DNA from: Vicugna pacos
Lineage: Eukaryota > Chordata > Mammalia > Artiodactyla > Camelidae
DNA: 64,000 nt
Assembly (NCBI RefSeq): GCF_048564905.1
Contig: NC_133021.1
Location: 33,243,097-33,307,096, forward strand
Direction: 5' to 3'
A program made the translations under genes and the position numbers. Shown piece after piece: positions 1 through 11,139 of this stretch. Numbering within the stretch: position 1 is the stretch's first letter; every line of letters begins with the position of its first letter. Below the pieces are notes generated by a model, which ran no database searches, was not told the DNA's origin, and saw nothing but the letters and a program-made list of their open reading frames with translations.

Positions 1-1410
1 AGCAGCTCTTGCTCTGAATACATCCTCAGGATGCAAGTCTTACGGTCAAAGGATCAGAATGGATGATTCTGTGATTTTATGAACTGGGGGAATCTATAAA
101 TCTATTTCTGTATCTAAAGGTACTATATTCTGACACTTAATTTTTTGCATTTCCTCCTATTTAATAGCTTTTTAGTCAAGTCTGCAAATAGTTTGACACT
201 TCAAGAAATCCAATCCTGCTGCTTAATACTGTATGCAAGCTAAAAAATTCTGACTTAAATTCAAATACACTGAAATATTGTCTCCAATTTAAAAGTAAAA
301 AATAAAAATATGTAAATGAGAATAAATGTGGAGTACTGATTCCAGCAAAAATGGCGAGCATTGTTAAGGAAAGTTGTTTTCTCTGATTTATCTTGCTGTC
401 TTGTGCAGCCTCGCCTCCCCACTTCCTGAGTCTGGTAAAGGAAACTGGCGGCAGGCTCAGCAGGATTTCAGAGCCCAGGGGGACGCAGCAAACAGGTGCT
501 GATGCTGAAAACTGTATCCCCTTGTGATGGTGCGCACGCCAGGAACTGCATGCACGGACAGGACCCAGACTTACTCGTAGTGAGGCCGCACATGCTTGGG
601 CGCCACTGCATTAGACCCGTCACGCTCTGTGCGCCAAAGGTCTAGAAAGAAGCCGCTTTCTAATACGGTGGGGGAGTGTCATTCCTAGAAACACTCTGAA
701 CGTATTTTCTTGTTGAAAGCATGGTGCGCACTTCAGAAACATCGCTCGCAATCAAGCAAGGGATTCTCGCACAGAGCTCTTGTAGAAATCATGCCAGACC
801 TCCTCTGTGAGCGGGCAGCTGAACTCTGGCGTTCAGCTGTTACAGAGTTACAGAGGCTGTCACGAGGGTGCACGCTGGGGTTCTAGGAACCTCGGATCTC
901 TAGCTCTGCTTGTCAAATCCAGACCAGTTCTGACATTTATTATTTTCAAGGTTCCCACTACGTGACTGTCTTTCTTCCTCATCTTGCTATAACTGTAAAC
1001 TATAAACTATATATATTTAATATATATATGAATATACCTACACACAGAAGTTCAATCCAGATGTCGCGATACTGCTTTCTTTTGGGGTGGAGAGGAAAGT
1101 AAAGACAAAGGTGACGATGCTTTATGGTCTGAACTTCCAGGTCACCAAATCCAACATTTAGTCTCGTGCAGATTTTGGAGGTGATGCAATAGCGAAAAAC
1201 AAAGCTGACCCCATGTCGGATCTGTTCCCTCAGCTCTAACCCTGGGCTCTGTTTCCCTGGCTTAGTCAGGCTGGTTCTGCCCCTTCTGTGAAAGAATGTT
1301 GCCTGTAGCCTGAAATATACAGAATAGCCCTTTCTCAAGGCTCTGATCTTTAAGCGTATAAAACTTTTCCACCTATGTAGAGATAAAAAGTTACAGAACA
1401 GAGGATAACA
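1..1410. other. Unique non-coding sequence
   Basis: No coding exon, RNA gene or dispersed repeat could be recognised here. About 1005-1030 is a short AT-alternating tract. The region around 400-620 is moderately GC-rich with scattered CpGs, but it is too sparse to call an island. Short open frames are uninformative. Confidence 0.5.
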
Positions 1411-1701
1411 TGTCTCGTTGGAGGTTTACAGGGACACCATGACCTGACCTATGTGGACAGCTGCAAGAACAAAGGATTCCAACACCAAGAGGTCTGCATC
1501 AACCAATCACACCCGCTCTCCTTTTTAGTACAAAAGGAGCCTGAGTTCTGACTTGGGGAAGATGGTTCTCCAGGACAGTAGTCTGCCATCTTCTTGGTCT
1601 ACCGGCTTTCCCAATAAAGTCATCATTCCTGCCTCAGTGCCTCATCTCCTGACTTATTGGCCTGTTATGCGGCAAGCAGAACGAGTTTGGACTCAGTAAC
1701 A
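1411..1701 (+). mobile_element. Solo LTR, ERV1-type (fossil)
   Basis: The segment begins TG and ends CA. It carries a TATA-like box (TTTTTAGTACAAAAGG, near 1526), an AATAAA polyadenylation signal near 1613, and a terminal stretch with GGCAAGCAGAACGAG followed by TTGGACTCAGTAACA. That terminal stretch is the type of R-U5 end I associate with gammaretrovirus-like ERV1 LTRs. No internal viral sequence or second LTR lies next to it, so it reads as a solo LTR left by recombination. Flanking duplications were not resolved, so the ends are approximate and the subfamily is not named. Confidence 0.55.
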
Positions 1702-3695
1702 GTGGTACCATATATATGCCTATATATACTCAAATAAATGCTGAGATTAACTCTGGCTTGGAGATGCTGTGTTCCCACAGGAATGTACTTTTAATACAAA
1801 GAGAGGTTTGGACATGCTGTTAAGTAGCTGTTTTAATTACTCAGACATGTTTTCATAATTATTAACGTGGTTTTCCACGGTAATTATAATGAGCAATCAC
1901 TGGATTGCTGGGCCACTCCTTTCCCTCGATCCTCCTTCTGAGATCTGACCCTTCTCTGCAAATCTACATGGTCACGTGGGTGGCTTCCACACCTGTGACA
2001 GTCTTGTGTTTTCGCTGCAGTCAACTGAAACAGGGGGTTCACCTGACTTAGACGAGGCTAATCACAGTGTATGCCCGAAGGCTTTGGAACAGGGACTAAG
2101 AGACCTATCCCGTTTTCTCACCGCAGGCTGGGTCCTCACCACGCTGGGAGCCGCTGGCAGCCTTGGCTTCCACCGTGTGCAAGGAAGAGACAGGAGGAGC
2201 GGACTGCAAGGAGAGAGGAGCGAAGTCGATGTGTGCAGGATGTCTGCTGCCAAGACCTTTCATTCCAGACGGGGCTTTGAAATAACTCAAAGCATCTGCT
2301 ATTCAGGCTTCCCTTTTTCTCCTCCCAGTGGTTCATCCTAAAAATAAATCAATACACACACACACAAAACACCTTATAAGTGAAACACAAAAGTGTTCTG
2401 TGCACAAAGAATTATCATAGAATCGTGAGTGCAAATGACCATTAGAATAATCAGACAGCCATGCCACGTTTTAAATTATCCTCAAAAAATTCAGGCAAGT
2501 CATAATGAATAGCTCAAAAACAAATGTTCAGGAAAGCAGATTTATAAGTGACTGAAACATTTGAATCTCTTTGAAATAATTCAAAATGTGAAATAAATAC
2601 ACTTCGCTAGAGAAGCCAGAAAGGGCTCAGGGGCTTTATGCAGCAAACCCCCTCCCTCCAGTCTCTCAAAGCACTGAGAGCTTCCGAAGATGCAGCAACA
2701 CTCGTCTGATGGGCTAACCAACGTCTCCATCATGTATTTTTTCCTAATGGTGACTGTGAATTAGCATTTGGAGTTAGGTAAGAAGGAAAGCTTGTATTTG
2801 TCAAGAACCGTTTTCTCAAGCTTACCCCAAGCTGTGGAAAACTGCTTACTGACAATAATCTGAATCACGTATTTTAAAAACCATATTTTTTTCCTATTAT
2901 CTTTAACAGACGATTGCATACCTTTGATACAACTCACAACAGTTCTAAATGTATTAATATTCTGTTTGTATCTCTCTCCCAAGGTTCATCTAAGCTTTGC
3001 ACGTTGAAGCTTCCACATAAGATGTTCTTAGGAAAGAAGAATTACACAGATATGATATCAAGATTTCTGTTAAATAATTTCTAACAGGATAGTCCATCTT
3101 TTTATCATCATTCAACATGTAACAAATACCTACTATATACCTTTCCTTTACCACATAGCCCTCACCTCATGCACCACTAGACTTGATAATGTATAAAGTC
3201 AAAATAAAGCTATGTAGCAGTATCACTTTGGGTCAGTTGTCTTGGAATGAACTAAATCACCTTCCCTTTTTAAATTAAATTCTATGATAAGCAGAAGTTT
3301 CCACTTTTTGCAATTTTTTTTATTTGTCCAATAAAACAACTTTATTTTACCTTCTTTTTTTTGTGGTCTAGATCTTTTGTAACTTTGAAATAATTTTACA
3401 TGTAAAGATACTCACAAGACTAGAGCAAAAAAATTTCCTTTTTTTTTCTTGAACCATTTGGAAATAAGTTGCCAACGTGATGCCCTGTCTAGCTCAGAGG
3501 TTTTAATGTGTATTCCTCACCAGAGGGGCATTCTCCTGCATAATCAAAATACACCAAAATCAGGAAACCAACATTACATGTTATCACCGTTCTAATCAAG
3601 GACCCAGTCTGGTTTTGCTGGTTGTTCAGATAATGTGCCCTGGGAAAGGAGAAGGCCAATCCAGATGAGGTGATGCATTAAATTGCCCTGTCTCT
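1702..3695. other. Unique AT-rich non-coding sequence
   Basis: No gene is seen. A short CA run lies near 2353-2367. About 3100-3180 weakly resembles the antisense 3' end of an L2 element (a CATTCAAC...AAATACCTACTATATACC pattern), but it is too short to call firmly. An imperfect hairpin with the stem CGTGG/CCACG lies near 1866-1879. The overlapping open frames at 1976-2341 have no recognisable protein similarity. Confidence 0.4.
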
Positions 3696-3699
3696 AGTC

Positions 3700-3830
3700 C
3701 CCGCAGTCTGACACAGTTCTCAGACTTTCCTTGTCTTTCTTGACCTTGAAACTTCTGAAGACCATAGGACAGTTGTTTTCACAAATCTCCTTGAATGACA
3801 AGACTCTGATGGAATCATGAATGTCACCTC
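3700..3830 (-). mobile_element. L1 3' UTR fragment, antisense
   Basis: The stretch near 3724-3795 (TTGACCTTGAAACTTCTGAA and following) matches from memory the reverse complement of an old L1 3' UTR (L1MC/L1ME-like). The same UTR type appears on the opposite strand near 14.8 kb and on this strand near 26.7 kb. Only a short block is recognisable, so the limits are rough. Confidence 0.5.
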
Positions 3831-4524
3831 CTCCCTTCCCTTTTCCCTGTTTCCTCTTCCTGCTTTCAAAATGAAAAATATACATAAACAGATAATTTTA
3901 GATAAAAATTTTTAAATTTTATTTCAATTGTCTACCTAATAGGGAGAAAACTCACGCACAGACACATAATAAAAATATACATTTGTAAAACTGCAATCCG
4001 GAATTGAAAATTCTTAAGAAAATCATGTCAGCACTAAAAGCATTTGGGACAAGAACACACACTGCGTTTCCCCATGACTGGAGAACCTCAGATCTCAGCG
4101 TCTCCCCCTTGTCAAAACTGACAGGAAGCTAAAAACAATGAGACATCATCTGTTTCAGTTATCACCAAAAATTCCTATTCTCATCCTCTTCAAAACTGTC
4201 ATGAGATTCAGAACTACCTAAACTGGCAAGGGCAGAAAAATTCGTTCCTGATTTCATTGGTTCTGGCTTCTATATTCATCAGAATGTATTGTGCTTACCA
4301 TTTTTTTTAGAAGATGTAGAAATTTATCAAATATACTATGGCTATCATAAATGTTTCCGTACCCAGTGGGGTAGTTTTACAAAGTATTAATGGTATAAAT
4401 GAATTACATTTTGAAAAGCTGCAAATAACATGGGATTTCTGCATATTAAAAAGAAAAAGTCTCTTTGGAAGGCAAGGGTAGTTATGAAGGTTCTGATGTT
4501 TGGGACTCGCTTTAAAATTCTGAG

Positions 4525-4705
4525 TAATTCTAACCCATAAGGATGGTTATTATGAAAAAGAGCAGAAAACAAGAGTTAGTGAGGATGTGGAGAAACTGGA
4601 ATCCCTGAATTATTGACAGAAATGCAAAAATGGTGCAGCCATTATGGAAAATACGGCTGTTCTCAAAAATTAAAAGTGTGATTACTATGTGATGCAGCAA
4701 CCTCA
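4525..4705 (+). mobile_element. L1 ORF2 3'-end fragment, sense
   Basis: The sequence around 4575-4700 (GAGGATGTGGAGAAACTGGA, then AAATGGTGCAGCCATTATGG, then a degraded ATGATCCAGCAA) is the familiar 3' end of L1 ORF2 and its following UTR on the + strand. It is immediately followed by a second L1 piece of overlapping content in the opposite orientation. Confidence 0.7.
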
Positions 4706-4719
4706 GCGAACAGCCCTGA

Positions 4720-5115
4720 GAGTGGCCGCACTTTTCTGCGTTCCCACCGGCAATGAATCCGAGTTCCTCTCGCTGCACATCTTTGCCAGCATTTCCTGTT
4801 TGTCGGTGTTCTGGGTTTGGGCCATTCCTGTCGTATCCAGCACAGTGGGGCCTCGCTGTTGTAGGTTGCAGTTCCCTGAGGGCACACGATGGGGAGCATC
4901 TTTCCACGTGATTACTTGTCATCGCTATGTTTTCCTTTTTGAGGTGTCTGTTCTGGTCTTTTGACCCCTTCTAATCTTTCTTCCCCTTACTGTTGAGTTT
5001 AAAAGTCTTTTTTACGTTCTTAGATGACAGCAATTATCAGATGTGTCCTCCACAAACATTTTCTCCCAGTTTGTGGCTTGTATAGTCAGCCTATAGAAGG
5101 CAGTCTTTCTTACTT
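4720..5115 (-). mobile_element. L1 ORF2 3'-end fragment, antisense
   Basis: Read on the minus strand, this is the ORF2 C-terminal region of an old L1. Recognisable antisense blocks include TTTGCCAGCATTTCCTG (about 4780), GAGCATCTTTCCACGTG (about 4893), TTCTGGTCTTTTGACCC (about 4950) and ATTTTCTCCCAGTTTGTGG (about 5058). The middle, about 4830-4870, is diverged and GC-rich. It lies tail to tail with the + strand fragment just before it. Confidence 0.65.
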
Positions 5116-8065
5116 GTTTTAAAAAGTAAATAAATTTAACATATTTTTCCAACTTCATACTCATCTGGAGGAAGAGGGCCATAAGCACTAAAATTAAACC
5201 AGCCTTAAGGTACTGCTGATGTCCTGTAAGTAAGTGCTTTTGCTGCTTCTGTTAACATGAGTTAAAAACTGAAGTGCATGTCTGGTTTTTTTTTTTGTTT
5301 TTTTTTTGTTTTTTTGGTCCCATTTGTGTGACCAGACAAAACCTGTAAGCCCAGGTCACAGGAGATGCATTAACAGCCAACATGTTGAGTCTCATTCACT
5401 TTCCCAGTTCTCCCGGATCTGCCACTGGGCACCCCCTCCCCCCCACCGGCTTACCTCTATTCAGCTGAAAGACACAGGACAGAGCGAGCAGCCCGCTGTC
5501 TTCACTTTAACCCAAGAGACTAGATCTGCTGAGACGCCATTTCACTTGAATTACATAGTGGAAAGGTTGTGGATTACAGAGAATTTCCAGTCTCATATTT
5601 TTACTTTGCTTTCAGTGCACTAACCACAGGAAGGAGAGGAAAGTGTATTCACTCTCTTCAGTCTAAATGGAATGTTAGGAACTCCTAACTGTACCTGTGG
5701 GTCTGTCTAAACATAGCAGCAATAATTACCTAGTCATCTGACCAGTCAGCTCACTCACACCGCTTGCTGCACGTTTTTTCCTTCTCCTGACAGGATCGGG
5801 TAATTGCCTGTGTTACTTCCATTCACTGCAGTGGCAGAACACGACCTGCCCTTTAGAGGTGGGTGAACCTGCATCTGCTGCTTGGAGCTCTCTTCTGTTT
5901 GTTTTCATTTTGCTTTGGGAGTCGCAGCTATCTGCATGCTTTGTATCTCACCAGTGAGCCTCACATGAATTGCATCGCTTCCATTTTCTAACCCAGAGTT
6001 TAGCCAGCCTATTTCATTGTAAAAGAGCAATTTTGGTTATTTTATGGTAGACTTATGATGGTAGAATTAGTAAGTAGCATCACAGAAAAGCAAAATGCTA
6101 GAGAAATCTCTGTCCTGGGGGGCAGGGGGTAGGGAGGTGAGGATGGAACAAATTTTGTGGAGGCAGCAGACTGGTATGTATTTAAGTTTTAGACTTCTCA
6201 TGTTCAGTGTTTGAAAATGTTATGCTTACATTGATAAGAAAAATAATTAAGATAAGACTTTCTGAAATAGAGATATTTTCAAATTCTCCCCCAGACTCAT
6301 GAGAGAACTCCTGAAACCTCTACTGTCCTTCAGGTGATTTAGATCTGTGATGTGCAGGAAAGAATTCACTCGTCATCCACAGAGCCTCTGGTCCAAGCGA
6401 AGGACTTGACAGGAGGCACGCAATTACCTGTGAGTCCAAGTCCCCAGGCTCCACGGCTGTGAAAGGGATGCGGTGCTCCCCCTCCATCACTGACTTTTTA
6501 TTTTAACTTAATGTTTTGCAAGACATTCTCTTTCTTCTTTCTCTATTTTATAACGTTGTGAGTATATATAAGCAAAGAAGACAATGGTATAATCTCTGCT
6601 GAATTAAAATCATCACACAGGAAAGAAAGATTTGATCCTTAACTCACTAAAAGGGAATCTAGAACTAAGATGCTGGTAAATACTGAGAAGTGGTTCTAAT
6701 AGACATAATACCTTTTAGAGGAAACAGAATGGGAAAAATATCCCGAGGCTATCAATGCGTATTAAGAAGTGGATGAAGGGAAATAAACATTTTTAAAAGT
6801 AAATTTCTGCATGCATAATGAAAACAGGAAATATACTTCCCAAGAGAAACAAACAAGCAAAAAAGGATGAGTACTGAATAGTAATTGATCTCACCATACC
6901 CAGGATCTTAACAGCCGGCAATCAGTATTATATACAGGCAAAGCGATCATGAGCTAACAAATCTGGGATTTGGCCAAGAAGAAAGTGAATTATAAAGAAG
7001 GCATTGTCACTGATAAATTTATCTCCAATAATAAGCAGAAATGTTGTCTAAGCCCATAGGAGTTGCACAGAGTCCAAAAGATATGAATAAGTTTTCATTT
7101 ACAAAGGGGGGGTAGCAACCTCAATTTTTTACCCATATATAGCATTCTCTCAAAATACACCGTATTCTGTGCACTAATGGGAAGAACAAAGAAATACCTG
7201 CAAATACAAAATCTGAAAAGCAGATGAGTTTAGGTGCTGGAAAATAAAATGAAATAAATCAAAGTAAACTATTTTGAATTGAAAAGTATTATTCTACTAA
7301 AATACATTGAGCTACAATTCAAGGCTGCATATTTTGAGATGTGCCCCTGTTTTCACAGTGATCAGCAGATGACAATGAGTTTGAAGACGACGATACTCAT
7401 GGGGTAGAGTGCTGATTATTTTGGAAGGATACTGAGAGCTTCCAGACGAGAGCTGTGGGCTAGGTTTTATTTGGGGCAGAGTGAGGACTACAGCCCGGGA
7501 GACAGCATCCCAGAAAGCGGTGAGAAACTGTTCCAAAGAGGCAGGGAGAACACTCAGCATCACAAGTGGTTTCCGTGACGGGGGCACGTGCAGTCAGGCA
7601 CACAGTTAGGCGGAGGCTGCTGCTGGTCACAAGGAGCAGATGTCACCCTTAATGGTTTTAGTGCTTTTCTAGATATGAGGAGATGCAAGAACTGGGGCCA
7701 TAAAATCTTCTCCTGAAAATATTTAATGAGCTGAAGTCCTGTTCAGCCAGTTTCCCCAGAGCACAGAGCGCCCCATTCCTGATCTCCACCCTGACCTCCT
7801 TTCAGGGGGGTTGGAGGTCAGCCGCCTCAGCGGCTTGTGATTTTATCCAAGGAGAGGCAGATGGATGACAAATGCCAACACGGCCCAATCCTTGTAGAGG
7901 CCGATGGCAAGTGCCGTCACAACTAAGGAATATGCAACTCATGGGAAACACCGTGTGCCATGGAAGGTTAAATGCCACACAAACACTACACGAAGGAAGC
8001 CAGGGCGCTGTGATGCCAGGGGGAAAACTTAGGGGTTCTAATGCATGCTGGTCAACACTAAATTA
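5116..8065. other. Unique non-coding sequence
   Basis: No coding exon or clear repeat was recognised. A T-rich tract with interspersed G lies at about 5286-5316, and a G-rich stretch lies near 6116-6140. The rest is AT-rich, with no splice-consistent open frames that resemble a known protein. About 7740-8065, just upstream of the LRRC37 relic, may include more of the decayed 5' part of that exon, but I could not align it. Confidence 0.35.
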
Positions 8066-8069
8066 AAAG

Positions 8070-10205
8070 AACACTACTGGAGCCTTCAACACAACAGGAG
8101 GCCCCACTCGGTGCCCAGAGCCTCCTGACAACGAAGTCGAACCTTCCACAAGCCCGGGGAAGCACCGCTCAGTGCGCAGCCTCCTGGCGAGGCCGGGCCT
8201 GCTCCGGCTGGTCCTCAGGAGCGTGATGTGACAAGAGTTTCTCCCCCAGGCCAGGATCGAGCTCAGTCTTGCAGGGGCCCAGTGTCGCTGTCACACCTGT
8301 GACACTCGCACTCACCATGGCCACAGGGCCCACAGATGAAGCCGAAACATCTCTGCCCGCACAGGAGGCCTTGGTTCCATCTGCCGCGTCCCCCGAGCAG
8401 GTGGCACCGTCGTAAGCCCAGCAGGAGTGCCCAGCACAGCCTCCAAGACCCCTACGGCTGCTGCAGCTCCACCTTCAGCACACAGCGAGGTGACCTTCTC
8501 ATCTGCAGGTCCAGACAGAGCCCAGCGTCCAGGGACGCCTGCAGCCCAGGTGAAGCCCTTCCCCTAGCGGTTGTCCTAACCCCAGAGCCGCTACGGAGGC
8601 TGCAGGTGCCCGAGAGCAGCAGGAGCACTCCGCTTGCTTTCCAGTCCCCCCTGAGCAGGCTGGGTTCTCTCCAGCGCAAGCCAAGCCCCCGCCTCCATCT
8701 CCAGAGCCCCTGCGAAGGCTGATTCTCCTCCAGGCCAACAAGAGGCTGCAGCTCAGACTCCAGGTCCCCTGAGGGTGTGGGCCTTTCTTCCGTCCTGCAG
8801 GAGGCCCTGGCTCCGTCTCTAGTTCAGCAGAGGACTCAGCTGTATCCCTGGAGCCCCCTAAGGAGGGGGAACCATTCCCAGTCCCTCAAGGGACCTTCCC
8901 TTGGCTTCTACAGGCCCCCTGAGAATATGGAATCTTCCTCAATCCAACAGGAGTTCCCGGCCCCTCCCCTGGAGCCCTCTAAAGAGACAGAACTTCCTCC
9001 GGCCCAGCAGGGGGCCCCAGCCAGCCTCCAGAGCCAGCCAAGGAGGTGGCAGCACGACCTCCACTGCACTTTGAGGTGACGGTTCTAACACTAGGGCGGA
9101 ACCAAGCTCAGCATCCAACTCACCCGGCGTCACAGGGAAACCTCTGGACCTGGGGCTCACCGTGACTCCAGACGCTGCCACAGAGGCTGGACGCTGTGCA
9201 GCCCTGCAGCAGGCTACAGCTCCTCTGCACACCTGGGGGTGATACTCCAGGGCAGGTGCACGGTCCACATCCAGCCTTGACTGAGCTCACAGTTCCTCCT
9301 GTGGGTCTGGAAACGTCATTAACCCCAGAACCTAATACAGAGGGTTACCCTTCTCCAGCCATGCAGGGGACCCTCGCTCAGCCTCCAGAGCCCCTTCATG
9401 GAGTTATTGCAGCTCAGCCTTCACTGTGTTGGGAGGTGACGTTTCCAGCACCAGATCGGATAACACTGAGCATCCAGCATCATCTAATGTCACGAAGAAA
9501 CCTCTGGGTCTGGAGAACCCAATACGGAGGCTGGACATCCTACAGCTCTCCCTCCAGGGCACCCTGAAGTGACACTTGCCCATGTGGGCATTGCTCCAGT
9601 CACAGCTCGCACTGCGGACCAGGAACTTGCTGTAACTGGAGCGTCCAATGTGGAGGCTGAACCTTCTCCAACCAAGCAAGAGACCCCAACTCAGCCCCCA
9701 GGGCCCCTAAGCAGGTTGCCATTCACTATCCACCCCGTCAGGAGGTGACAGTTCCAACCCCAAGTAAGGATCGAGGTCATCACCCACCGTCGCCCAGCGT
9801 CACACTTCATCACGCAGACCTGGGGCTAACCGAAACGTCAGCACCCATCACGAAGGCTGCACATTCTACAGTCCTGCGTGGACTATAGCTCCTTCCCCTG
9901 AGGCGGCCGCTGCACATCCACTCCTGACTCGTGCCACAGTTTCACCTGCAGACCAGGAAGTTGCCATAACTCAGCAGCCGGGGTCGCCTCAGACACCTTC
10001 TTCTTTGACTCTGTCTCCAGTGGTGCCTTCTGTAACATACACCCCAGAAAAGGAGCAAGCAGAGGAGAATGCGAGCACGAACACGTGTGAGCTCTGTACC
10101 TGCAAAAGTGAGACACTGTCATGTGTTGGCTTCAGCCCAAAGGAGAGACTCCACAGAGTGCCTGTGCCGGAGCCCAGCAGCTACAACGGCATCTTCACCA
10201 TCTTG
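8070..10205 (+). pseudogene. LRRC37-family first-exon pseudogene
   Basis: This is a decayed copy of the large first exon of leucine-rich repeat containing 37 (LRRC37A/B), a predominantly testis-expressed membrane protein family. Several frames carry pieces of the proline-rich repeat domain: EPSTQQEAP (about 8078), VTPVTLALTM followed by GPTDEAETS (about 8295-8345), SSSIQQEFPAPPLEPSKE (about 8932-8985), and HPALTELTVPPVGLETSLTP plus PPEPLHGVIAAQPS (about 9270-9420). The clearest block, at about 10005-10204, has the family's cysteine motif CELCTCKSETLSC followed by VPVPEPSSYNGIFTIL, which directly precedes the leucine-rich repeats in intact proteins. The reading frame changes several times and stops interrupt it, so no product is expected. 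It ends at an exon boundary followed by GTAAGA, so it is a DNA-level duplicate and not a processed retrocopy. No leucine-rich-repeat exons or transmembrane exon were recognised downstream. Confidence 0.85.
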
Positions 10206-10211
10206 TAAGAA
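10206..10211 (+). promoter_or_regulatory. Retained splice donor of LRRC37 relic
   Basis: GTAAGA follows directly after the codons for TFTIL-like residues (here IFTI then CTT), where the first long exon of LRRC37 ends. It fits the donor consensus at all six positions. It shows that this copy kept intron sequence and arose by genomic duplication or is the remnant of an old locus. Confidence 0.6.
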
Positions 10212-10517
10212 TTACTTGTCCTCGTTTGTTCTCTGCGTCCTGCCTGACGTGGCAGCCTTTCTTTAAGGTCTTCCTGGATCTTCTTCATCTCCTCAACCCA
10301 CGTTGACTGACTATCTGTTTTTACCTTTTGTTTGTCTTACAAGCGATTTCTTATGTTTATTTGCCTTCTTACTACCGTTCTTTCTTCTCCAGTCTTTTAC
10401 TTATAACTGCCCTTATTCTTTCTCCTTCTCCATTTTTTACTCCATTATTTAATTTCTTAGCATTTTCTCTTCTCTGTGCTTATTACAGCAACATGTCCCT
10501 CTCCCTATCACACTGGT

Positions 10518-10713
10518 GGTAATATAACAAAGTGATTAAGAGTAGAGATTCCGGAGTCAGACTACCTGGGTTTGAATCCAGGTCTGCCATTATTAGCTTT
10601 GTGACTCAGTTTCCTCATCTGGAAAATGGGGGTTATCATAGTCACCATCTCGTAGGATTATTGTGAGATTTAGATGAGTTAATACATTTAAAGCTTTCCT
10701 ATCAGTGCCTAGC
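10518..10713 (+). mobile_element. MIR SINE, sense
   Basis: The tRNA-like head and core are recognisable: AAAGTGATTAAGAGTAGAGA, GAGTCAGACTACCTGGGTTT, then TTTCCTCATCTGGAAAATGG and GATGAGTTAATACATTTAAA. Part of the core between the 'TGTGAC' and 'CTCAGTTTCC' segments is deleted. MIRs are ancient mammalian SINEs mobilised by L2. Confidence 0.9.
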
Positions 10714-10736
10714 AAAAAAAAAAAAAAAAAAAAAAA
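10714..10736 (+). repeat. Poly-A tract, 23 bases
   Basis: An uninterrupted run of 23 adenines directly follows the MIR 3' region. MIR elements do not end in poly-A, so this is either a later microsatellite expansion or the tail of a different insertion whose body is gone. Confidence 0.95.
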
Positions 10737-11139
10737 GAACGTTACTGATCATCCATTTTACTACCAGAAATGCATTATATTTGGCACATTTTTAATAAAA
10801 TGAATTAAATTAGATAAATAGAAATGTAAGCATTATTCAAAATAATTGACTTTTGATTCTCGTGACTTTCGTGGGTGAAAATTTGATGAGGCATTTTTTA
10901 ACACAATTGTTTTCCACCTTTAAAAAAGTTAAATTTTAAAATCAGCACATAAGGCAAAAATAGTTTAGTGTCAAAATCACCCTTTCCCAAGCCATAAACG
11001 GTCCCGAAAGCCCAGGCAGAATATCTCATTTCGGGCTTTCCACTCTGTGAAGCGGTCGTCTGGAATGCTAAAACTTCAGCCAGCCGGAGGGAAAAGAGAA
11101 ATCCTACCTGTGGATAACTGACCATTCGCACCATTGCGC

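Noticed and set aside
8939-9268. Minus-strand open frames over the LRRC37 relic
   Set aside because: They are shadow frames opposite the proline-rich + strand repeats.
10337-10375. AISYVYLPSYY-like residues resembling the second LRRC37 exon (NAISYID...)
   Set aside because: The similarity is only a few residues, the spacing to the first exon (about 130 bases) is too short for the known intron, and no leucine-rich repeat follows.
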